Source: Geitlerinema sp. BBD 1991-9 (GTDB lineage: Bacteria > Cyanobacteriota > Cyanobacteriia > Cyanobacteriales > Geitlerinemataceae). Taken from it: 64,000 bases of DNA. Where the stretch lies: assembly GCA_001657325.1 (NCBI GenBank), contig LWRO01000019.1, forward strand, positions 62,001-126,000, read 5' to 3'. Positions within the stretch are counted from its first letter, which is position 1; each line of letters starts with the position of its first letter. Position numbers and translations under genes: made by a program. Shown here one piece after another: positions 28,011 to 37,900 of this stretch. Below the pieces are notes generated by a model. It saw only the letters and a list, made by a program, of their open reading frames with translations, did no database searches and was not told the origin of the DNA.

Positions 28011-28667
28011 TCAAGGCAAAGATGGGTGATGCGAGTATTCATCGAACTTGAAGTTTGCCAACACCTCATAGGCGTTTTCTACGGCACGCTTCCCCCTTAA
28101 AAAACCCGTGTTGCTCCCCGGACAGAGTAAGGCAAGGGTTTCGGGAGAAAATCGATCTCGTAACGTTTTGACGCTACGCAGTTGCCGTCGCCAGTGAAAG
28201 GTTTTCGAGGTTTGCTGGGGACGGGCCATACCTTCTCGATTCGGGAGAAGGTGACGGCCGCTAAATAAAACACCGCCCGCGTTAGCATAGTACGCGCAGG
28301 ACGAACCCGGCGAATATCCTGGCGTCCAAATTCCCGTCAGGTTCGGCAAAATAGCAATCTCGTCTTGAAAGGTTTTCACGTCTGCGTCGGGAAGCAAATA
28401 TGCCTCTTGTTCCTGAACGACGAGGGTGCATCCAGTATCGTTTTGGATTTGGGTCGCTTTGCCCCGATTGTCTCGGTGCGTGAGGAATATCGTTCGAACC
28501 CCACCCCGTTCGGCTAGAAAGTCCTGGATTTCTGCAATCCAGGGGGGAGCGTCGATGAGGATATTCCCATCGTTTTCTACAATGAGATAAGCGGTTCCCC
28601 CGAGAGTATCCCGGTTGGGTGGAAAGGCAAATACGTTTTCTAAAACAGCCCGGGGTTGTTTGGGCAT
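28011..28667 (-). CDS. Metallo-beta-lactamase-fold protein with a degenerate metal motif
   Basis: 218 residues. The fold is suggested by GGTAYLIVENDGNILIDAPPW, then IFLTHRDNRGKATQIQND, SSCAYYANAGGVLFSGRHLLP and a late LLCPGSN. The usual HxHxDH metal motif is reduced to THRDNRGKA, so at least two metal ligands are missing and hydrolase activity is doubtful. Similar degenerate members are widespread in cyanobacteria. Its start codon is only 3 bp from that of the site-2 protease on the other strand, so their promoters must lie inside coding sequence or a start is further in. Confidence 0.75.
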   Translation of the reverse strand: MPKQPRAVLENVFAFPPNRDTLGGTAYLIVENDGNILIDAPPWIAEIQDFLAERGGVRTIFLTHRDNRGKATQIQNDTGCTLVVQEQEAYLLPDADVKTFQDEIAILPNLTGIWTPGYSPGSSCAYYANAGGVLFSGRHLLPNREGMARPQQTSKTFHWRRQLRSVKTLRDRFSPETLALLCPGSNTGFLRGKRAVENAYEVLANFKFDEYSHHPSLP

Positions 28668-28670
28668 AAG

Positions 28671-30149
28671 ATGACTTTCTTATTACTCCTTTTACTCGGT
28701 TTGCTTACATACACTATTTTGCAACATAGTGTTGCCCGAATCACACGCACGCCGATTTGGCTGTTGTGGTTGGTGATGATGACCCCCGCACTGTTTCTTT
28801 CTGTGTGGGCGGCCGTTGCGGGAGATGATGGTTCGGTACCGGCGATTGTCGCTGTTGGCGTGTTCGTGACCTGCTTCGTCTTGTATTTGTGGCTGTTGTA
28901 TCTCGGTCGTCCGACAACGAGCAAAACGCCAGTCGATCGATCGAGTGAAGTTGCGGGGTCAGTCAAAACACCACCGTCGCCCGGAAATCTTATCTCTAAA
29001 TTGCGGCCGATCGCGCCGTCGGAGGAAAGCCAGTTGCGAAATTGCTTCAACTGGTCGGTGTTTGTCCTGCAAAACCTCGAATATCGCCCGCAAGCGGTAA
29101 TTTGTCGTGGAAAACTGCGAACGAATCCCGAGCGTGCCTATCAAACCATTCGCCAAAATGTGGAACGCCAGTTCGGCGATCGATTTTTGGTGGTGTTGCA
29201 GGAAGGCCCCAACGATCGACCACTGTTCGTTCTCGCCCCGAATCCTCAGTCGAAGGCATCGCCGAAATCTCACACCTCGAGTCAAAATATCTGGCTCGCT
29301 TGGGGCTTGTTTGTGATTACGTTGTTTACGACAACGGTGGCGGGTGCGGAATTTGTAGGACTGACAGCGGAACAGTTGCAATCTGAACCGGGTGGGTTAC
29401 TTCGTGGCTTGCCTTACGCGCTGTCGCTGTTGGCAATTCTCGGTTTTCACGAGTCCGGACATTATTTTGCAGCTCGCTGGCACAAAATTCGCACGACGCT
29501 GCCGTATTTTATCCCGATACCGTTCTTTTTGGGAACGTTGGGTGCGTTCGTGCAGCTTCGCTCTCCGATGCCCAATCGTAAGGTGTTATTCGATATTAGT
29601 GTGGCCGGGCCAATCGTCGGGTTTCTCGTGACGCTGCCGATGTTGTGGTGGGGACTGGCACATTCGGAAGTGGTTCCGGCTTCAGACCAGTCGGGATTGT
29701 TGAATTTCAACGAACTACAGCCAGCCGTTTCGCTGCTTCTATCGCTTGTCTGTCAGTTCACCCTCGATGGTGCCCTCGATCCTCAAAAGGCTATCGACCT
29801 CCATCCCGTCGCGATTTCGGGATATTTGGGGTTGATCTTGACGGCATTTAATTTGATGCCGATCGGACAACTCGATGGCGGACACATGGTTCATTCCATG
29901 TTCGGGCGACGCACAGCTCTGTCGATCGGACAGGTGACGCGATTCCTGATGTTGATGTTGGCCCTGATTCACCGGGAGTTATTGTTGTGGGCGCTGTTGC
30001 TGTTTTTTATGCCGCTGCGCGACGAACCCGCGCTCAATGACGTGACGGAGTTGGATAACAAACGCGATTTCCTGGGCTTGCTTTGTTTGGCTCTGTTGGC
30101 TGCGGTACTGTTGCCTGCTCCGCGAATGTTGCTCGCCTCCCTGGGATGA
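28671..30149 (+). CDS. Site-2 protease family (M50) membrane metalloprotease
   Basis: 492 residues from the ATG at 28671. Two N-terminal membrane segments precede a soluble stretch (about residues 75-205). A C-terminal membrane domain holds the zinc motif FHESGHYFAARWH (about residue 260) and the downstream NLMPIGQLDGGH (about 400) with the third ligand Asp. The layout matches the EGY-type S2P proteins of cyanobacteria and chloroplasts. Such enzymes cut membrane-bound substrates; the substrate here is unknown. Confidence 0.88.
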   Translation: MTFLLLLLLGLLTYTILQHSVARITRTPIWLLWLVMMTPALFLSVWAAVAGDDGSVPAIVAVGVFVTCFVLYLWLLYLGRPTTSKTPVDRSSEVAGSVKTPPSPGNLISKLRPIAPSEESQLRNCFNWSVFVLQNLEYRPQAVICRGKLRTNPERAYQTIRQNVERQFGDRFLVVLQEGPNDRPLFVLAPNPQSKASPKSHTSSQNIWLAWGLFVITLFTTTVAGAEFVGLTAEQLQSEPGGLLRGLPYALSLLAILGFHESGHYFAARWHKIRTTLPYFIPIPFFLGTLGAFVQLRSPMPNRKVLFDISVAGPIVGFLVTLPMLWWGLAHSEVVPASDQSGLLNFNELQPAVSLLLSLVCQFTLDGALDPQKAIDLHPVAISGYLGLILTAFNLMPIGQLDGGHMVHSMFGRRTALSIGQVTRFLMLMLALIHRELLLWALLLFFMPLRDEPALNDVTELDNKRDFLGLLCLALLAAVLLPAPRMLLASLG

Positions 30150-30183
30150 CGTTGATAGCGAACCGCTATCTCGGGTTGAGGTG

Positions 30184-30217
30184 AGGTGTCTTCGATTGGG
30201 ATGTCCCCGAGGCACCT
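30184..30217 (+). terminator. Possible terminator of the site-2 protease gene
   Basis: Imperfect stem AGGTG-TCTTCG with CGAGG-CACCT, followed by TTGAAAAAAATTGG; the A-rich tail makes it an unusual plus-strand terminator. A second small hairpin GATAGCG / CGCTATC sits at 30154-30170, right after the stop codon. Confidence 0.35.
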
Positions 30218-30249
30218 TGAAAAAAATTGGTGTCGCGAGAGGTCGATCG

Positions 30250-30828
30250 ACACCGATCGATCGAGGGATTTGAGAGAGGCGACTTTGGCTGAAAGTCTTG
30301 TTACATCGAAAATATTGACTATAAAATCAATATTTAAAATGAATGAAAAATTTTAATATATAATATATGAAATACTATTTTTGAGGTTTTGTCAAGTTTT
30401 TCAAGTCTCAACGCCCAAAACTGAGCTTAAAAATCAAAAGCCACAAAAAATTGGATTGATAAAAAAATAGCTATTAAGGAGACAAAAGACAGCTCTTTTA
30501 GGAGAAAATGATTTTTTAAGGTTTTTATTTATTAGTATTAAGTCTTGTTGAATCAAGCTAGGCTGGTCTTTGGTTTTCTGTCTAAACTATTTAAAACAAA
30601 GCATTAAAATTAAGATTTATATTTTTTTATCTGTGGCAACGATTCAATCGATCTTAGATTTTAATGTTGCCTCAAAATCTGAGATCGATCGAACAGTTAT
30701 TAAAACTAAAATCCCAGAACAAGCCAAAATTTTGCCAAAAAGCGAAGGAGTATCTCTCTCGATCGAGTAACGAGATGTTAAGATGTCAAAATCATCCCAT
30801 TTTATCGATCTCATTCCCGAGCTGAAAC
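30250..30828. other. AT-rich intergenic island before trmFO
   Basis: About 580 bp with clearly lower GC than the flanking genes, full of A and T runs (for example the TATATAATATATGAAATAC stretch near 30356). I find no gene; a 66-codon TTG frame at 30570 has no family look or ribosome site. It may be a promoter region, a decayed sequence or a nucleoid-binding tract. Confidence 0.5.
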
Positions 30829-32157
30829 ATGACGAAGGTTCGCGTAATTGGAGGAGGACTCGCCGGAACCGAAGCCGCTTGGCAGGTTGCCCAGTGGGGC
30901 GTTCCCGTAGAACTATACGAAATGCGCCCCACGTGTCAGTCTCCCGCGCACCATACCGGAGACCTGGCCGAGCTGGTGTGCAGTAACTCCTTCGGTGCAA
31001 AAGCCACCGATCGAGCAGCGGGATTACTCCACGAAGAACTGCGTCGCTTGGGATCGATCGTCATTGGAAAAGCGGACGAACACGACGTTCCAGCCGGAGG
31101 GGCGTTAGCTGTCGATCGATCGGTCTTCAGCAGCGATCTCACCGCAACGCTCGATCGACACCCTCTCATCGAACTACGCCGTGAAGAAATCCGCGAAATC
31201 CCCCACGATGGCATTGTCGTCCTCACCACTGGACCGTTGACCAGCGAAGCGCTGGCGGACGACTTGCAGCGTTTTACCGGAACCCAGTACATGAGTTTCT
31301 TCGATGCCGCCAGTCCGATCGTCGTCGGCGACTCGATTAACTTCGACGTAGCATTTCGTGCCTCTCGCTACGACAAAGGAGAAGCCGACTATGTCAACTG
31401 TCCGATGAACCGCGAACAATACCTTCACTTTTGGCAAGAACTCTGTCAGGCAGAACAGGCAGATTTAAAAGATTTCGAGCGAGAAAGTGCCAAATTCTTC
31501 GAGGGATGCCTGCCCGTTGAAGAAATGGCGAAACGCGGCGAAGATACCATGCGCTACGGGCCCTTAAAGCCCGTGGGTTTGCGCGATCTCCGTCGTGACG
31601 AAAAATTTTACGCCGTCGTGCAATTGCGCCGAGAAGACAAAGCGGGGCAGTTGTGGAACATGGTCGGGTTTCAAACGAACCTACGTTGGGGCGAACAAAA
31701 ACGGGTGTTTCGATTAATTCCAGGGTTGGAAAATGCGGAATTCGTGCGGATGGGGGTCATGCACCGCAATACCTTTATTAACGCACCGGAATTGCTCGAT
31801 CGAACCCTACAGTTTCGCAAGCGTTCCACCGTTTTGGCGGCGGGACAACTCACGGGAACCGAAGGATATGCCGCTGCATCTGCCGGAGGGTGGTTGGCGG
31901 GAACGAATGCCGCGAGAATTGCCTTGGGACTCGACCCCGTCGCACTGCCCGAAACGACGATGATGGGTGCGCTGTTTGAATTTATTACTTCAGCGTCGCC
32001 GAAACACTTTCAACCGATGCCACCCAATTTTGGCATTTTACCCCCATTCCCTCAAAAAATTCGGAACAAACGGGAGCGTTACGGCAAATACCGCGATCGA
32101 TCCTTAGAGGATCTCGCCAGTTGGCAAGACATTCTCCAACATCCCATTGCGGTTTGA
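30829..32157 (+). CDS. trmFO: Methylenetetrahydrofolate--tRNA-(uracil-5-)-methyltransferase TrmFO
   Basis: 442 residues. The FAD loop [18 protein letters not shown] opens the protein, followed by the family blocks [28 protein letters not shown] (in parts), [18 protein letters not shown] and [24 protein letters not shown] (in parts). TrmFO makes ribothymidine at position 54 of tRNA using methylene-THF and FADH2. Proteins of this kind were earlier annotated as Gid. It ends 59 bp before the stop of the convergent metallophosphoesterase gene. Confidence 0.95.
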   Translation: MTKVRVIGGGLAGTEAAWQVAQWGVPVELYEMRPTCQSPAHHTGDLAELVCSNSFGAKATDRAAGLLHEELRRLGSIVIGKADEHDVPAGGALAVDRSVFSSDLTATLDRHPLIELRREEIREIPHDGIVVLTTGPLTSEALADDLQRFTGTQYMSFFDAASPIVVGDSINFDVAFRASRYDKGEADYVNCPMNREQYLHFWQELCQAEQADLKDFERESAKFFEGCLPVEEMAKRGEDTMRYGPLKPVGLRDLRRDEKFYAVVQLRREDKAGQLWNMVGFQTNLRWGEQKRVFRLIPGLENAEFVRMGVMHRNTFINAPELLDRTLQFRKRSTVLAAGQLTGTEGYAAASAGGWLAGTNAARIALGLDPVALPETTMMGALFEFITSASPKHFQPMPPNFGILPPFPQKIRNKRERYGKYRDRSLEDLASWQDILQHPIAV

Positions 32158-32215
32158 GAACGTTGGTGTCGAGCTGGAACGTCAAGCAGTCGCTCCAGCA
32201 TGGCACAACCTACGT

Positions 32216-33991
32216 TCACTTCTCGGAATGCAGCTGAAACTCATCAAACTTCACAACTTCAGAATTGGGGTTTCGCGTGTCGAAGTAGTAACTCGCCACC
32301 GTTCCCGTTTCCGTCTCGAAAACGCTGAACGCGGTAATATCGTTGCTGGCAACATAAGGCAGTGGCGATCCCGACTCGTCTCGTAACGGCGCAATCGAGG
32401 GAAAAACGGGTTCTAAGCCGTTGGGATCTCCCTGTGCCCTGTAATTCGGATCGTTTTCCCTCAGCACCTTCCGCCTCTCAGTTTTCCAAAATGCGCCGTA
32501 AGTGTTCCCGACGTTCGACGACTCCAGATAGTGAGTTCCTCGATCGCTCACAAAACGATTCCACAGGTGAGAGTGACCGAAATAAACGAGTTGCACTCCC
32601 GCCGATTCGAGTAGCGGAATGACATCGCGCACGAGATAATCGTCAGCTTTGGGATATTCGTAGCGAACGGCGAGGAGATTGCCATCATCATCTCGATCGA
32701 TCTTTGGAACGGGATTCGTGTACGGCGGAACGATATTTCCCCCCAAGGTATGAGGTGGATGGTGCAACATGACAATCTTGTACTTCGCCGATTGAAATTC
32801 GGGGCTGGTCAGCTCTCGTTCCAACCATTCGTACTGCGGACTGCCTCGATCGATCGGTTCAAAAATATGCTGTCCGTATCCCCAGGCCATCGGATTGTCG
32901 AGATCGTCAGTTCGTTCCTGATAGCGTCCTTTCACCGTCTCGTCGGTTTGGGGTTTGCGCCAAATGTTCGTCGCAAATAAAACGACGAGCCGCACGTCCC
33001 CAAAACTGGCAGCGTAGTAGGTTTTACCACCGGGATACTTCTCGGGAATTGAAAAAAGTTCCTCGAAGGTGTCAGTATTGAACGAATAGGTTTTCATCCA
33101 GGCTTCGCGCAAACCCGGATCGCCGGTAATATTAGCCGCTTTTGGATCTCTGTCGTACCAATCTTTCACCGCCGATCGTGCAATCGCATCGTTAAACTGT
33201 TCGTCAAGGGTTCTCACTTGGCTGTAACGTCCCATGACTTCGTGATTGCCAATGGTGGGAAATAGCGGTGCGTTTTGGATTATTGGCGCACCCCGGTAGC
33301 GCGTTGTGACCCCGTCTTTTTCGAGGTCGTAACTCGCATATCCTTGCAAGCAGGGAAAAAAGGCATTTCCGTCTCCATCGTCGAACCATTCCGAAGCGCG
33401 ATCGGGAACGTTGACTAAATCTCCCGCGTGGAAGACCGCATCGATAGCTCCCACTGTCTCGAAAGCTTTTTGCAAGTTCGCCGCCGTCATTGGCATCAAT
33501 TGATGATCGGACGTCAGAAGAATTTTTAACGGCGTTCCCGGTTTGGGAGTGGCAGCGAGAGAAAATTCTGCGCTGTTTGAAATTTCGCTGTCCTCTCGCT
33601 GACTGCTGACGAAATAGGGGACGTGCTTTCCAGGCGTTAAACCTGAAACTTCCGCTTCGTGTCGCCAAACCTCGCGATGTTGCGGTCTGTCCGAGTTCTC
33701 ACGGTTGGGAGTTTGAGAGTTTTTATCTTCGCGGGTGCGACTGAGACGGGTGGTGTTCGCGATGTAGGTTTGGTTCCCAGCGGTGACTTCGTGGCGCAAG
33801 CCGCGAAATTCGGTGAACCAGACCACCCGAACAGACGTCGGTGTGGGAAACTGTAGAAACGGATCGCTCAGAAACGGGGATTTGTCAGACATCGTCGTGA
33901 AGGAGGTTTCTCGAACGGCCATCGAAAACGTTAAACCCAATCCTAAGAGCGAAATTGCCAGGATGAGAAGATAGTAACGGAAAGGAGACAT
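32216..33991 (-). CDS. Secreted metallophosphoesterase, purple-acid-phosphatase-like
   Basis: 591 residues. A signal or anchor segment (about residues 5-25, YYLLILAISLLGLGLTF) is followed by a beta-sandwich-like N-terminal domain (about 40-150, PTPTSVRVVWFTEFRG). The calcineurin-like catalytic domain has LTSDHQ, HAGDLVN, GNHEVMG, MLHHPPH and FGHSHLWNR, giving most metal ligands. The first motif is SDH instead of the usual DxH, so one metal site may be altered. The arrangement resembles purple acid phosphatases. It probably acts outside the plasma membrane in phosphate scavenging; the substrate is not known. Confidence 0.85.
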   Translation of the reverse strand: MSPFRYYLLILAISLLGLGLTFSMAVRETSFTTMSDKSPFLSDPFLQFPTPTSVRVVWFTEFRGLRHEVTAGNQTYIANTTRLSRTREDKNSQTPNRENSDRPQHREVWRHEAEVSGLTPGKHVPYFVSSQREDSEISNSAEFSLAATPKPGTPLKILLTSDHQLMPMTAANLQKAFETVGAIDAVFHAGDLVNVPDRASEWFDDGDGNAFFPCLQGYASYDLEKDGVTTRYRGAPIIQNAPLFPTIGNHEVMGRYSQVRTLDEQFNDAIARSAVKDWYDRDPKAANITGDPGLREAWMKTYSFNTDTFEELFSIPEKYPGGKTYYAASFGDVRLVVLFATNIWRKPQTDETVKGRYQERTDDLDNPMAWGYGQHIFEPIDRGSPQYEWLERELTSPEFQSAKYKIVMLHHPPHTLGGNIVPPYTNPVPKIDRDDDGNLLAVRYEYPKADDYLVRDVIPLLESAGVQLVYFGHSHLWNRFVSDRGTHYLESSNVGNTYGAFWKTERRKVLRENDPNYRAQGDPNGLEPVFPSIAPLRDESGSPLPYVASNDITAFSVFETETGTVASYYFDTRNPNSEVVKFDEFQLHSEK

Positions 33992-34118
33992 TCGTTTTGG
34001 GGAGGATGGGGAAACGATCGGTTCGGAGATCGCCGATCTCGATCTCCGAGCGAATGGGTTTGTCGATCGAAGGTGGTCATGGAAGATCGATCGGGTCTCA
34101 TGACAAAATTCTCATACA

Positions 34119-34157
34119 AAAAGCCTACCAATCTCCTAGGAGATTGAATAGGCTTTT
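34119..34157 (-). terminator. Terminator of the tRNA-Pro gene
   Basis: On the minus strand a long stem (AAAAGCCTA with TAGGCTTTT outside, CAATCTCC with GGAGATTG inside) ends in TTTTTG. It lies about 30 bp downstream of the tRNA 3' end. Confidence 0.8.
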
Positions 34158-34186
34158 CAGGGGATAAGTTTCTTAAGGATTACAAT

Positions 34187-34259
34187 CGGAGCGGCGGGAT
34201 TTGAACCCACGACCCCCACTACCCCAAAGTGGTGCGCTACCAAGCTGCGCTACGCCCCG
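34187..34259 (-). tRNA. tRNA-Pro (anticodon GGG)
   Basis: 73 nt that fold as a tRNA: acceptor CGGGGCG / CGCTCCG, D arm GCGC-AGCTTGGTA-GCGC, anticodon stem CCACT / AGTGG with loop TTGGGGT, and T arm GTGGG-TTCAAAT-CCCGC. The loop places GGG at 34-36, reading CCC and CCU codons. CCA is not encoded. Its D arm and T loop match the E. coli proline tRNA pattern. Confidence 0.95.
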
Positions 34260-34302
34260 TTGCAGGATCTCATCATAGCATATTCAGAGTGTTAAGCAAG
34301 TG

Positions 34303-35139
34303 ATGCTCGGAAAATTTTTATCAACCGTCCAGAACGCTTCTGAGGAAACTCAAGCGGAAGAAAGAATTTGGCGAATTTCCCAACGCCATCTCAATTTGCT
34401 AGAGTTTTGTCCGCGTTCGTTCCAAGAGAAGATTCTCGAACGCCGCGAACCTCCCCTCGCCGCGACACAACGGGAGTCTCAAATGGCGGGAAGTCACTTT
34501 CACTTACTCATGCAGCAGCGGGAGTTGGGATTGCCGATCGATCGATTCCTCGCCGATGACGAGAAACTGGCTGCGTGGTTGAACGGCTTTTTGGAAAACG
34601 CGCCAACTCTCCTTTCTCCTAATCCTCTGACAACGCCTCCTGAATTTCGCCAAGCGGAACACGAACGAACGCTGAGTTTTCAGGGCGTCTTGCTCGTGGT
34701 TCGTTACGACTTACTGGTGGGGGTCGATCGAAACGCACAAATTCTCGATTGGAAAACCTATCCCCGTCCCCAAAATCCCAAATGGCTAGAACGAAACTGG
34801 CAAACGCGCCTCTATCCGTTTGTACTAGCAGAAACGAGCGAGTACGAACCCTCGGAAATTTCGATGACGTACTGGTTCGTCACGTCTCAGGGGTCTGACG
34901 AACCACAATGCTGGCGGTTTGAGTATTCTCAAGCGAAACACGATCGAACCCGCCGCGATTTAACGCGACAACTCGATCGATTTCAAACGTGGTGGCAAGC
35001 TTATCAAAACGGCGTACCGTTTCCGTCGCGGTGGGATTTAGAACGAACCTGCGATCGAACCGATTGCACCTGTCCCCGAAACGAAAGCACGAACGAGGCC
35101 GTTTTGTCTGTAGCCGATATTTCCGAAGTCTCCATTTAG
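34303..35139 (+). CDS. PD-(D/E)XK nuclease superfamily protein
   Basis: 278 residues from the ATG at 34303 (an in-frame GTG precedes it). The N-terminal RISQRHLNLLEFCPRSFQEKIL resembles the AddB/RecB/Cas4-type entry block, and GVDRNAQILDWKTYPRP carries the D...DWK core of the nuclease fold, near residue 148. C-terminal cysteines (CDRTDCTCPRN, about residue 253) could form, with the early Cys, a 4Fe-4S cluster as in Cas4/AddB proteins, though only four closely placed ones are visible. Role likely in DNA metabolism; no CRISPR genes are near. Confidence 0.7.
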   Translation: MLGKFLSTVQNASEETQAEERIWRISQRHLNLLEFCPRSFQEKILERREPPLAATQRESQMAGSHFHLLMQQRELGLPIDRFLADDEKLAAWLNGFLENAPTLLSPNPLTTPPEFRQAEHERTLSFQGVLLVVRYDLLVGVDRNAQILDWKTYPRPQNPKWLERNWQTRLYPFVLAETSEYEPSEISMTYWFVTSQGSDEPQCWRFEYSQAKHDRTRRDLTRQLDRFQTWWQAYQNGVPFPSRWDLERTCDRTDCTCPRNESTNEAVLSVADISEVSI

Positions 35140-35189
35140 CGATATTGTAGACATCGTCGTGACCGAACCGGAACGCGGGCGTAACCAGA

Positions 35190-35537
35190 GTGAAATACTT
35201 TTTTTTGTCGGAAGGATGGACGGTTTCTCGGGTTTGGGGAACGCAGGGATTGTGGAACGTCACGGCGTGGCGACGACAACCCGATATCCAGCGCCTAAAT
35301 CTCTGTTTGACCGAGCGTGAAGAACGATTTTGGCTGTACCAAGTCGAAGATGCCGTATTAATGGTAGAAGTTCGTCCCCCAGCAGATGCGAACGGCTCGA
35401 CAATTTCTCACGTGGTTCTCAAACGGTTGATGAGTTCCGAACAGGTGATCGCTCGACTGTGTTCGTCCTTTGCAACGTGCGAGTTGACCCAGATCTCAGG
35501 CGATCGATCTCCTAGCGAACAGTCGGGCTGGCAGTGA
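35190..35537 (+). CDS. Conserved hypothetical protein
   Basis: 115 residues from a GTG. It starts MKYFFLSEGWTVSRVWGTQGLWN and has several Trp and Arg residues with a beta-sheet-like pattern; no signal, membrane segment or catalytic motif. It follows the nuclease-like gene by 50 bp and may be co-transcribed. I do not recognise a function. Confidence 0.65.
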   Translation: MKYFFLSEGWTVSRVWGTQGLWNVTAWRRQPDIQRLNLCLTEREERFWLYQVEDAVLMVEVRPPADANGSTISHVVLKRLMSSEQVIARLCSSFATCELTQISGDRSPSEQSGWQ

Positions 35538-35993
35538 ACATCGACGCCACAAATCCTTTCCCCAATTTGCCTGAGTTTCGATCGACACTTGGATGTCAAC
35601 CCCGAGTCTTTTAGTTCATATCTTAGGCTTTTTGTCAAGTTTTCGTATTAAAAATTTACGTTGTTAATGTATCTCGACAAACTCGATCGATCCGAGATCG
35701 ATCGAGCCAAAAATAGCTGTATCCGAGCAAATCGATAAAAACATCGCATTGAAAAAGATTCGTTTCGATCGCTGCTACCGTAAGCGAGTCTTAAAATCTC
35801 TTGCCATCGGCTCTCACAATCGATACACTTCTTTAATAATCTTTATTTAAGCAGCGTCTAGCTCAACCTGCGATTGCACCGATCTACATCTCGTCTTTTT
35901 TTGAGAAATCGGCGATTGCTAAAGCGGACGCAATTGCAGACCCGTAGAATAGACAAGCGTTGACTAACCCGTCATAAAGGAGGAGCGTAGTCA
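35538..35993. promoter_or_regulatory. psbB upstream region and ribosome binding site
   Basis: A 456-bp gap that must hold the psbB promoter. AAAGGAGG at about 35977-35984 is a strong Shine-Dalgarno site for the ATG at 35994. A -10-like TAGAAT lies near 35946, without a well-spaced -35. No gene seen. Confidence 0.5.
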
Positions 35994-37529
35994 ATGGGAC
36001 TACCTTGGTATCGCGTACACACAGTCGTCCTGAACGATCCAGGTCGTCTGATTGCTGTACACCTGATGCACACTGCCCTCGTGGCAGGATGGGCGGGGTC
36101 GATGACCCTCTACGAACTCGCCGTATTCGATCCGAGCGATCCGGTTCTCAATCCCATGTGGCGTCAAGGGATGTTCGTACTGCCCTTCATGTCCCGCCTG
36201 GGAGTAACCGGCTCGTGGAGCGGTTGGAGCGTTACGGGCGAAACGGGAGTCGATCCCGGTTTCTGGTCGTTTGAAGGTGTCGCCCTCGCTCACATCGTCC
36301 TGTCCGGGCTGCTGTTCCTAGCAGCGTGCTGGCATTGGGTGTACTGGGATTTAGAACTTTTCAGAGATCCGCGTACCGGAGAACCGGCGCTCGACTTGCC
36401 GAAAATGTTCGGCATTCACCTGTTCCTCTCCGGTCTTCTGTGCTTCGGTTTCGGAGCCTTTCACCTCACGGGGCTGTGGGGCCCGGGAATGTGGGTATCC
36501 GACCCCTACGGTTTAACGGGAAGCATCCAAGCCGTCGCGCCATCCTGGGGGCCGGAAGGCTTTAACCCCTTCGATGCCGGCGGTATCGTTGCCCACCACA
36601 TCGCCGCTGGGGTGGTTGGAATTATCGCTGGCTTGTTCCACTTATCCGTTCGCCCCCCCGAACGGCTCTACAGAGCTTTGCGGATGGGGAATATCGAAAC
36701 GGTTCTATCGAGCAGTATTGCCGCCGTGTTCTTTGCCGCCTTTGTCGTGGCCGGTACGATGTGGTACGGCAGTGCAGCGACTCCCATCGAACTATTCGGC
36801 CCGACCCGCTACCAGTGGGATAAAGGCTACTTCCAAGAAGAAATCCAGCGTCGCGTTCAAGCCAATGTGGCTGAAGGCGCGAGCTTATCTGAAGCTTGGT
36901 TGCAAATTCCCGAGAAACTGGCATTTTACGATTACGTAGGTAACAACCCCGCAAAAGGCGGTTTGTTCCGCACCGGGCCGATGAACCGAGGCGACGGTCT
37001 CGCTCAGGTTTGGTTGGGACATCCGGTGTTTACAGATGGAGAAGGACGGGAACTGACGGTGCGTCGCCTCCCCAACTTCTTCGAGACTTTCCCAGTCGTG
37101 CTGACGGATAAAGACGGCATCGTCCGCGCCGACATCCCCTTCCGCCGCGCTGAATCGAAATACAGCTTCGAGCAAGCCGGTGTGACAGCAACCGTCTACG
37201 GCGGTCAGTTGGACGGTCAAACCATCACCAACCCCGCCCAATTGAAGAAAATTGCCCGGAAAGCTCAACTGGGCGAACCCTTTGAGTTCGATCGCGAAAC
37301 GTTGAACTCTGACGGTGTGTTCCGAACCAGCACGCGCGGTTGGTTTACCTACGGACACGCTTGCTTCGCCTTGTTGTTCTTCTTCGGCCACATTTGGCAC
37401 GGTTCTCGGACGTTGTTCCGCGACGTGTTTGCAGGGATCGACCCCGACCTCGACGAAGATCAAGTCGAATGGGGCGCGTTCCAGAAAGTGGGTGACAAAA
37501 CCACTCGTATCGATAAAGAAATGGCGTAA
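35994..37529 (+). CDS. psbB: Photosystem II CP47 chlorophyll-binding protein
   Basis: 511 residues, the expected length. The start [19 protein letters not shown] is the CP47 N-terminus. Six membrane helices carry many His residues that bind chlorophyll, and a large lumenal loop lies between helices 5 and 6 (about residues 265-440). CP47 is the inner antenna of photosystem II. psbT, nrdR and rps1 follow, an order familiar in cyanobacteria. Confidence 0.98.
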   Translation: MGLPWYRVHTVVLNDPGRLIAVHLMHTALVAGWAGSMTLYELAVFDPSDPVLNPMWRQGMFVLPFMSRLGVTGSWSGWSVTGETGVDPGFWSFEGVALAHIVLSGLLFLAACWHWVYWDLELFRDPRTGEPALDLPKMFGIHLFLSGLLCFGFGAFHLTGLWGPGMWVSDPYGLTGSIQAVAPSWGPEGFNPFDAGGIVAHHIAAGVVGIIAGLFHLSVRPPERLYRALRMGNIETVLSSSIAAVFFAAFVVAGTMWYGSAATPIELFGPTRYQWDKGYFQEEIQRRVQANVAEGASLSEAWLQIPEKLAFYDYVGNNPAKGGLFRTGPMNRGDGLAQVWLGHPVFTDGEGRELTVRRLPNFFETFPVVLTDKDGIVRADIPFRRAESKYSFEQAGVTATVYGGQLDGQTITNPAQLKKIARKAQLGEPFEFDRETLNSDGVFRTSTRGWFTYGHACFALLFFFGHIWHGSRTLFRDVFAGIDPDLDEDQVEWGAFQKVGDKTTRIDKEMA

Positions 37530-37553
37530 GGTTTCGATCGAACGCCTCAACGT

Positions 37554-37601
37554 AGTCTAACGAGGATTGTGTTCTGCGTAACATCAATCGCTCGTTAGAC
37601 T
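37554..37601 (+). terminator. Inverted repeat between psbB and psbT
   Basis: 11-bp perfect arms AGTCTAACGAG (37554) and CTCGTTAGACT (to 37601) flank a 26-nt loop, followed by TTCTGATTTGG. It starts 24 bp after the psbB stop. The lack of a T run and the large loop favour RNA processing or partial attenuation over full termination. Confidence 0.5.
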
Positions 37602-37650
37602 TTCTGATTTGGTAAACTGTTCGTAACGACAAACTCCTGCGGAATCCCCC

Positions 37651-37746
37651 ATGGAAAGCGTAATTTACATCTTTTTCCTCGTTGCCGCGCTTGCGGTGCT
37701 GTTTTTCGCCATTGCCTTTCGGGATACTCCGAAAATCGGTAAATAG
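37651..37746 (+). CDS. psbT: Photosystem II small subunit PsbT
   Basis: 31 residues, one membrane helix. The sequence starts MESVIYIFF and ends AIAFRDTPKIGK, matching PsbT, which sits near the PSII dimer interface by CP47. It is located 121 bp after psbB as in many cyanobacteria. The ORF is easily missed because of its size. Confidence 0.95.
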   Translation: MESVIYIFFLVAALAVLFFAIAFRDTPKIGK

Positions 37747-37900
37747 TGCGAATCTCAGCTCGATCTCGCGATCGAGTTGGCATCGAAACTTCTCGGAAAT
37801 TCTGCTTCAATAAACTCAGGCGTGTGGCTTGGTAAAAGCCGCACGTCTGTTATCATTTTTTCTAAAACTTGTCAAGACTGGGTTTTGAACCCCCGATATT

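Noticed and set aside
30570-30770. Possible 66-codon gene in the AT-rich gap before trmFO
   Set aside because: TTG start, no ribosome site, no family likeness; it covers the likely trmFO promoter.
34303-35139. Cas4 or other CRISPR-linked nuclease
   Set aside because: No CRISPR array or cas gene is near, and the fold is shared with many repair nucleases.
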